Assembly: GCA_032718475.1 (NCBI GenBank)
Contig: JAUCBJ010005553.1
Coordinates: forward strand, 1-64,000
Direction: 5' to 3'
Length of the DNA: 64,000 nt
Source: Nemertoderma westbladi
Taxonomy: Eukaryota > Xenacoelomorpha > Nemertodermatida > Nemertodermatidae
Shown here piece after piece: positions 57,001 to 64,000 of this stretch (position 1 is its first letter; every line of letters begins with the position of its first letter). A program made the position numbers and the translations under genes. The notes beneath the pieces were generated by a model. It was given only the letters and a program-made list of their open reading frames with translations, had not been told where the DNA came from and did no database searches.

Positions 57001-60000
57001 ACGAACATTTACTATAATATCTCGCGCTTATATCTGTAGGAATGGGTTTTATAGACGAACATTTACTATAATATCTCGCGCTTATATCTGTAGGAATGGG
57101 TTTTATAGACGAACATTTACTATAATATCTCGCGCTTATATCTGTAGGAATGGGTTTTATAGACGAACATTTACTATAATATCTCGCGCTTATATCTGTA
57201 GGAATGGGTTTTATAGACGAACATTTACTATAATATCTCGCGCTTATATCTGTAGGAATGGGTTTTATAGACGAACATTTACTATAATATCTCGCGCTTA
57301 TATCTGTAGGAATGGGTTTTATAGACGAACATTTACTATAATATCTCGCGCTTATATCTGTAGGAATGGGTTTTATAGACGAACATTTACTATAATATCT
57401 CGCGCTTATATCTGTAGGAATGGGTTTTATAGACGAACATTTACTATAATATCTCGCGCTTATATCTGTAGGAATGGGTTTTATAGACGAACATTTACTA
57501 TAATATCTCGCGCTTATATCTGTAGGAATGGGTTTTATAGACGAACATTTACTATAATATCTCGCGCTTATATCTGTAGGAATGGGTTTTATAGACGAAC
57601 ATTTACTATAATATCTCGCGCTTATATCTGTAGGAATGGGTTTTATAGACGAACATTTACTATAATATCTCGCGCTTATATCTGTAGGAATGGGTTTTAT
57701 AGACGAACATTTACTATAATATCTCGCGCTTATATCTGTAGGAATGGGTTTTATAGACGAACATTTACTATAATATCTCGCGCTTATATCTGTAGGAATG
57801 GGTTTTATAGACGAACATTTACTATAATATCTCGCGCTTATATCTGTAGGAATGGGTTTTATAGACGAACATTTACTATAATATCTCGCGCTTATATCTG
57901 TAGGAATGGGTTTTATAGACGAACATTTACTATAATATCTCGCGCTTATATCTGTAGGAATGGGTTTTATAGACGAACATTTACTATAATATCTCGCGCT
58001 TATATCTGTAGGAATGGGTTTTATAGACGAACATTTACTATAATATCTCGCGCTTATATCTGTAGGAATGGGTTTTATAGACGAACATTTACTATAATAT
58101 CTCGCGCTTATATCTGTAGGAATGGGTTTTATAGACGAACATTTACTATAATATCTCGCGCTTATATCTGTAGGAATGGGTTTTATAGACGAACATTTAC
58201 TATAATATCTCGCGCTTATATCTGTAGGAATGGGTTTTATAGACGAACATTTACTATAATATCTCGCGCTTATATCTGTAGGAATGGGTTTTATAGACGA
58301 ACATTTACTATAATATCTCGCGCTTATATCTGTAGGAATGGGTTTTATAGACGAACATTTACTATAATATCTCGCGCTTATATCTGTAGGAATGGGTTTT
58401 ATAGACGAACATTTACTATAATATCTCGCGCTTATATCTGTAGGAATGGGTTTTATAGACGAACATTTACTATAATATCTCGCGCTTATATCTGTAGGAA
58501 TGGGTTTTATAGACGAACATTTACTATAATATCTCGCGCTTATATCTGTAGGAATGGGTTTTATAGACGAACATTTACTATAATATCTCGCGCTTATATC
58601 TGTAGGAATGGGTTTTATAGACGAACATTTACTATAATATCTCGCGCTTATATCTGTAGGAATGGGTTTTATAGACGAACATTTACTATAATATCTCGCG
58701 CTTATATCTGTAGGAATGGGTTTTATAGACGAACATTTACTATAATATCTCGCGCTTATATCTGTAGGAATGGGTTTTATAGACGAACATTTACTATAAT
58801 ATCTCGCGCTTATATCTGTAGGAATGGGTTTTATAGACGAACATTTACTATAATATCTCGCGCTTATATCTGTAGGAATGGGTTTTATAGACGAACATTT
58901 ACTATAATATCTCGCGCTTATATCTGTAGGAATGGGTTTTATAGACGAACATTTACTATAATATCTCGCGCTTATATCTGTAGGAATGGGTTTTATAGAC
59001 GAACATTTACTATAATATCTCGCGCTTATATCTGTAGGAATGGGTTTTATAGACGAACATTTACTATAATATCTCGCGCTTATATCTGTAGGAATGGGTT
59101 TTATAGACGAACATTTACTATAATATCTCGCGCTTATATCTGTAGGAATGGGTTTTATAGACGAACATTTACTATAATATCTCGCGCTTATATCTGTAGG
59201 AATGGGTTTTATAGACGAACATTTACTATAATATCTCGCGCTTATATCTGTAGGAATGGGTTTTATAGACGAACATTTACTATAATATCTCGCGCTTATA
59301 TCTGTAGGAATGGGTTTTATAGACGAACATTTACTATAATATCTCGCGCTTATATCTGTAGGAATGGGTTTTATAGACGAACATTTACTATAATATCTCG
59401 CGCTTATATCTGTAGGAATGGGTTTTATAGACGAACATTTACTATAATATCTCGCGCTTATATCTGTAGGAATGGGTTTTATAGACGAACATTTACTATA
59501 ATATCTCGCGCTTATATCTGTAGGAATGGGTTTTATAGACGAACATTTACTATAATATCTCGCGCTTATATCTGTAGGAATGGGTTTTATAGACGAACAT
59601 TTACTATAATATCTCGCGCTTATATCTGTAGGAATGGGTTTTATAGACGAACATTTACTATAATATCTCGCGCTTATATCTGTAGGAATGGGTTTTATAG
59701 ACGAACATTTACTATAATATCTCGCGCTTATATCTGTAGGAATGGGTTTTATAGACGAACATTTACTATAATATCTCGCGCTTATATCTGTAGGAATGGG
59801 TTTTATAGACGAACATTTACTATAATATCTCGCGCTTATATCTGTAGGAATGGGTTTTATAGACGAACATTTACTATAATATCTCGCGCTTATATCTGTA
59901 GGAATGGGTTTTATAGACGAACATTTACTATAATATCTCGCGCTTATATCTGTAGGAATGGGTTTTATAGACGAACATTTACTATAATATCTCGCGCTTA

Positions 60001-63000
60001 TATCTGTAGGAATGGGTTTTATAGACGAACATTTACTATAATATCTCGCGCTTATATCTGTAGGAATGGGTTTTATAGACGAACATTTACTATAATATCT
60101 CGCGCTTATATCTGTAGGAATGGGTTTTATAGACGAACATTTACTATAATATCTCGCGCTTATATCTGTAGGAATGGGTTTTATAGACGAACATTTACTA
60201 TAATATCTCGCGCTTATATCTGTAGGAATGGGTTTTATAGACGAACATTTACTATAATATCTCGCGCTTATATCTGTAGGAATGGGTTTTATAGACGAAC
60301 ATTTACTATAATATCTCGCGCTTATATCTGTAGGAATGGGTTTTATAGACGAACATTTACTATAATATCTCGCGCTTATATCTGTAGGAATGGGTTTTAT
60401 AGACGAACATTTACTATAATATCTCGCGCTTATATCTGTAGGAATGGGTTTTATAGACGAACATTTACTATAATATCTCGCGCTTATATCTGTAGGAATG
60501 GGTTTTATAGACGAACATTTACTATAATATCTCGCGCTTATATCTGTAGGAATGGGTTTTATAGACGAACATTTACTATAATATCTCGCGCTTATATCTG
60601 TAGGAATGGGTTTTATAGACGAACATTTACTATAATATCTCGCGCTTATATCTGTAGGAATGGGTTTTATAGACGAACATTTACTATAATATCTCGCGCT
60701 TATATCTGTAGGAATGGGTTTTATAGACGAACATTTACTATAATATCTCGCGCTTATATCTGTAGGAATGGGTTTTATAGACGAACATTTACTATAATAT
60801 CTCGCGCTTATATCTGTAGGAATGGGTTTTATAGACGAACATTTACTATAATATCTCGCGCTTATATCTGTAGGAATGGGTTTTATAGACGAACATTTAC
60901 TATAATATCTCGCGCTTATATCTGTAGGAATGGGTTTTATAGACGAACATTTACTATAATATCTCGCGCTTATATCTGTAGGAATGGGTTTTATAGACGA
61001 ACATTTACTATAATATCTCGCGCTTATATCTGTAGGAATGGGTTTTATAGACGAACATTTACTATAATATCTCGCGCTTATATCTGTAGGAATGGGTTTT
61101 ATAGACGAACATTTACTATAATATCTCGCGCTTATATCTGTAGGAATGGGTTTTATAGACGAACATTTACTATAATATCTCGCGCTTATATCTGTAGGAA
61201 TGGGTTTTATAGACGAACATTTACTATAATATCTCGCGCTTATATCTGTAGGAATGGGTTTTATAGACGAACATTTACTATAATATCTCGCGCTTATATC
61301 TGTAGGAATGGGTTTTATAGACGAACATTTACTATAATATCTCGCGCTTATATCTGTAGGAATGGGTTTTATAGACGAACATTTACTATAATATCTCGCG
61401 CTTATATCTGTAGGAATGGGTTTTATAGACGAACATTTACTATAATATCTCGCGCTTATATCTGTAGGAATGGGTTTTATAGACGAACATTTACTATAAT
61501 ATCTCGCGCTTATATCTGTAGGAATGGGTTTTATAGACGAACATTTACTATAATATCTCGCGCTTATATCTGTAGGAATGGGTTTTATAGACGAACATTT
61601 ACTATAATATCTCGCGCTTATATCTGTAGGAATGGGTTTTATAGACGAACATTTACTATAATATCTCGCGCTTATATCTGTAGGAATGGGTTTTATAGAC
61701 GAACATTTACTATAATATCTCGCGCTTATATCTGTAGGAATGGGTTTTATAGACGAACATTTACTATAATATCTCGCGCTTATATCTGTAGGAATGGGTT
61801 TTATAGACGAACATTTACTATAATATCTCGCGCTTATATCTGTAGGAATGGGTTTTATAGACGAACATTTACTATAATATCTCGCGCTTATATCTGTAGG
61901 AATGGGTTTTATAGACGAACATTTACTATAATATCTCGCGCTTATATCTGTAGGAATGGGTTTTATAGACGAACATTTACTATAATATCTCGCGCTTATA
62001 TCTGTAGGAATGGGTTTTATAGACGAACATTTACTATAATATCTCGCGCTTATATCTGTAGGAATGGGTTTTATAGACGAACATTTACTATAATATCTCG
62101 CGCTTATATCTGTAGGAATGGGTTTTATAGACGAACATTTACTATAATATCTCGCGCTTATATCTGTAGGAATGGGTTTTATAGACGAACATTTACTATA
62201 ATATCTCGCGCTTATATCTGTAGGAATGGGTTTTATAGACGAACATTTACTATAATATCTCGCGCTTATATCTGTAGGAATGGGTTTTATAGACGAACAT
62301 TTACTATAATATCTCGCGCTTATATCTGTAGGAATGGGTTTTATAGACGAACATTTACTATAATATCTCGCGCTTATATCTGTAGGAATGGGTTTTATAG
62401 ACGAACATTTACTATAATATCTCGCGCTTATATCTGTAGGAATGGGTTTTATAGACGAACATTTACTATAATATCTCGCGCTTATATCTGTAGGAATGGG
62501 TTTTATAGACGAACATTTACTATAATATCTCGCGCTTATATCTGTAGGAATGGGTTTTATAGACGAACATTTACTATAATATCTCGCGCTTATATCTGTA
62601 GGAATGGGTTTTATAGACGAACATTTACTATAATATCTCGCGCTTATATCTGTAGGAATGGGTTTTATAGACGAACATTTACTATAATATCTCGCGCTTA
62701 TATCTGTAGGAATGGGTTTTATAGACGAACATTTACTATAATATCTCGCGCTTATATCTGTAGGAATGGGTTTTATAGACGAACATTTACTATAATATCT
62801 CGCGCTTATATCTGTAGGAATGGGTTTTATAGACGAACATTTACTATAATATCTCGCGCTTATATCTGTAGGAATGGGTTTTATAGACGAACATTTACTA
62901 TAATATCTCGCGCTTATATCTGTAGGAATGGGTTTTATAGACGAACATTTACTATAATATCTCGCGCTTATATCTGTAGGAATGGGTTTTATAGACGAAC

Positions 63001-64000
63001 ATTTACTATAATATCTCGCGCTTATATCTGTAGGAATGGGTTTTATAGACGAACATTTACTATAATATCTCGCGCTTATATCTGTAGGAATGGGTTTTAT
63101 AGACGAACATTTACTATAATATCTCGCGCTTATATCTGTAGGAATGGGTTTTATAGACGAACATTTACTATAATATCTCGCGCTTATATCTGTAGGAATG
63201 GGTTTTATAGACGAACATTTACTATAATATCTCGCGCTTATATCTGTAGGAATGGGTTTTATAGACGAACATTTACTATAATATCTCGCGCTTATATCTG
63301 TAGGAATGGGTTTTATAGACGAACATTTACTATAATATCTCGCGCTTATATCTGTAGGAATGGGTTTTATAGACGAACATTTACTATAATATCTCGCGCT
63401 TATATCTGTAGGAATGGGTTTTATAGACGAACATTTACTATAATATCTCGCGCTTATATCTGTAGGAATGGGTTTTATAGACGAACATTTACTATAATAT
63501 CTCGCGCTTATATCTGTAGGAATGGGTTTTATAGACGAACATTTACTATAATATCTCGCGCTTATATCTGTAGGAATGGGTTTTATAGACGAACATTTAC
63601 TATAATATCTCGCGCTTATATCTGTAGGAATGGGTTTTATAGACGAACATTTACTATAATATCTCGCGCTTATATCTGTAGGAATGGGTTTTATAGACGA
63701 ACATTTACTATAATATCTCGCGCTTATATCTGTAGGAATGGGTTTTATAGACGAACATTTACTATAATATCTCGCGCTTATATCTGTAGGAATGGGTTTT
63801 ATAGACGAACATTTACTATAATATCTCGCGCTTATATCTGTAGGAATGGGTTTTATAGACGAACATTTACTATAATATCTCGCGCTTATATCTGTAGGAA
63901 TGGGTTTTATAGACGAACATTTACTATAATATCTCGCGCTTATATCTGTAGGAATGGGTTTTATAGACGAACATTTACTATAATATCTCGCGCTTATATC
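54091..64000. repeat. 54-bp satellite, about 183 copies, continues past the window
   Basis: Unit ATTTACTATAATATCTCGCG, CTTATATCTGTAGGAATGGG, TTTTATAGACGAAC. Starts 71 bp after a splice donor. The first seven units vary (GTTTACT and ATATATCGCG in units 3 and 6, TATATATG in unit 7). The following 9.5 kb looks identical by eye. All frames contain stops, so it is non-coding. Confidence 0.98.

Noticed and set aside
54091-64000. CRISPR array
   Set aside because: No unique spacers; it is a simple 54-bp tandem repeat in animal DNA. The same applies to the other arrays.
1-64000. tRNA, rRNA or snRNA genes
   Set aside because: None recognised by eye. A covariance-model search would be needed to exclude them.

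Overview
The window is animal nuclear DNA. It has GT-AG introns with matching phases, extracellular animal domains (fibronectin type II, F-type lectin), and a dense load of eukaryotic transposons and satellites. The species cannot be named from the sequence. A marine invertebrate fits the transposon mix (RTE-like and CR1/L2-like LINEs, BEL/Pao, piggyBac-like elements), but that is inference.

Layout. 1-2750: an open frame for a CCHC zinc-knuckle protein followed by a 1.2-kb repeat that recurs inverted at 43.7-44.9 kb. 3.1-12.5 kb: a mosaic of LINE relics, two piggyBac-like non-autonomous elements (4.06-5.32 and 10.44-12.04 kb) and an RTE-like LINE inserted into a 21-bp minisatellite. 13.7-33.3 kb: the best-supported host gene, five exons on the + strand encoding one Fn2 domain and two F-type lectin (fucolectin) domains, with all splice phases agreeing and a terminal stop. 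Its introns hold a 17-bp satellite, RTE-like copies, a LINE whose reverse transcriptase (RT) frame contains a 38-copy 66-bp array, and a 1.5-kb inverted repeat. 33.8-35.1 kb: a LINE relic. 36.5-43.1 kb: a GC-richer block on the minus strand with a decayed BEL/Pao retroelement (gag relic, RT tail, RNase H, integrase), a hairpin-rich satellite, and an ORF resembling a DEDD 3'-5' exonuclease. 45.8-52.0 kb: LINE relics, a 26-bp GC-rich minisatellite, and a DNA transposon with 103-bp terminal inverted repeats and a 9-bp target duplication that splits a LINE frame. 52.35-54.02 kb: the first two coding exons of a host gene, possibly a GAF-type cyclic-nucleotide phosphodiesterase. 54.09-64.0 kb: about 183 nearly identical 54-bp units that run off the window end inside the next intron.

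Three proteins look host-like: the zinc-knuckle ORF (which may itself be element-derived), the Fn2/F-type lectin gene and the gene at 52.3 kb. They show no sign of acting together. Almost everything else is mobile or tandemly repeated DNA, much of it nested, so insertion order can be read at several points. The observations most worth following are the exonuclease-like ORF in the BEL/Pao block, the coding minisatellite inside a LINE RT, the homogeneous 54-bp array, and long poly(C)/poly(G) tracts at several element ends.
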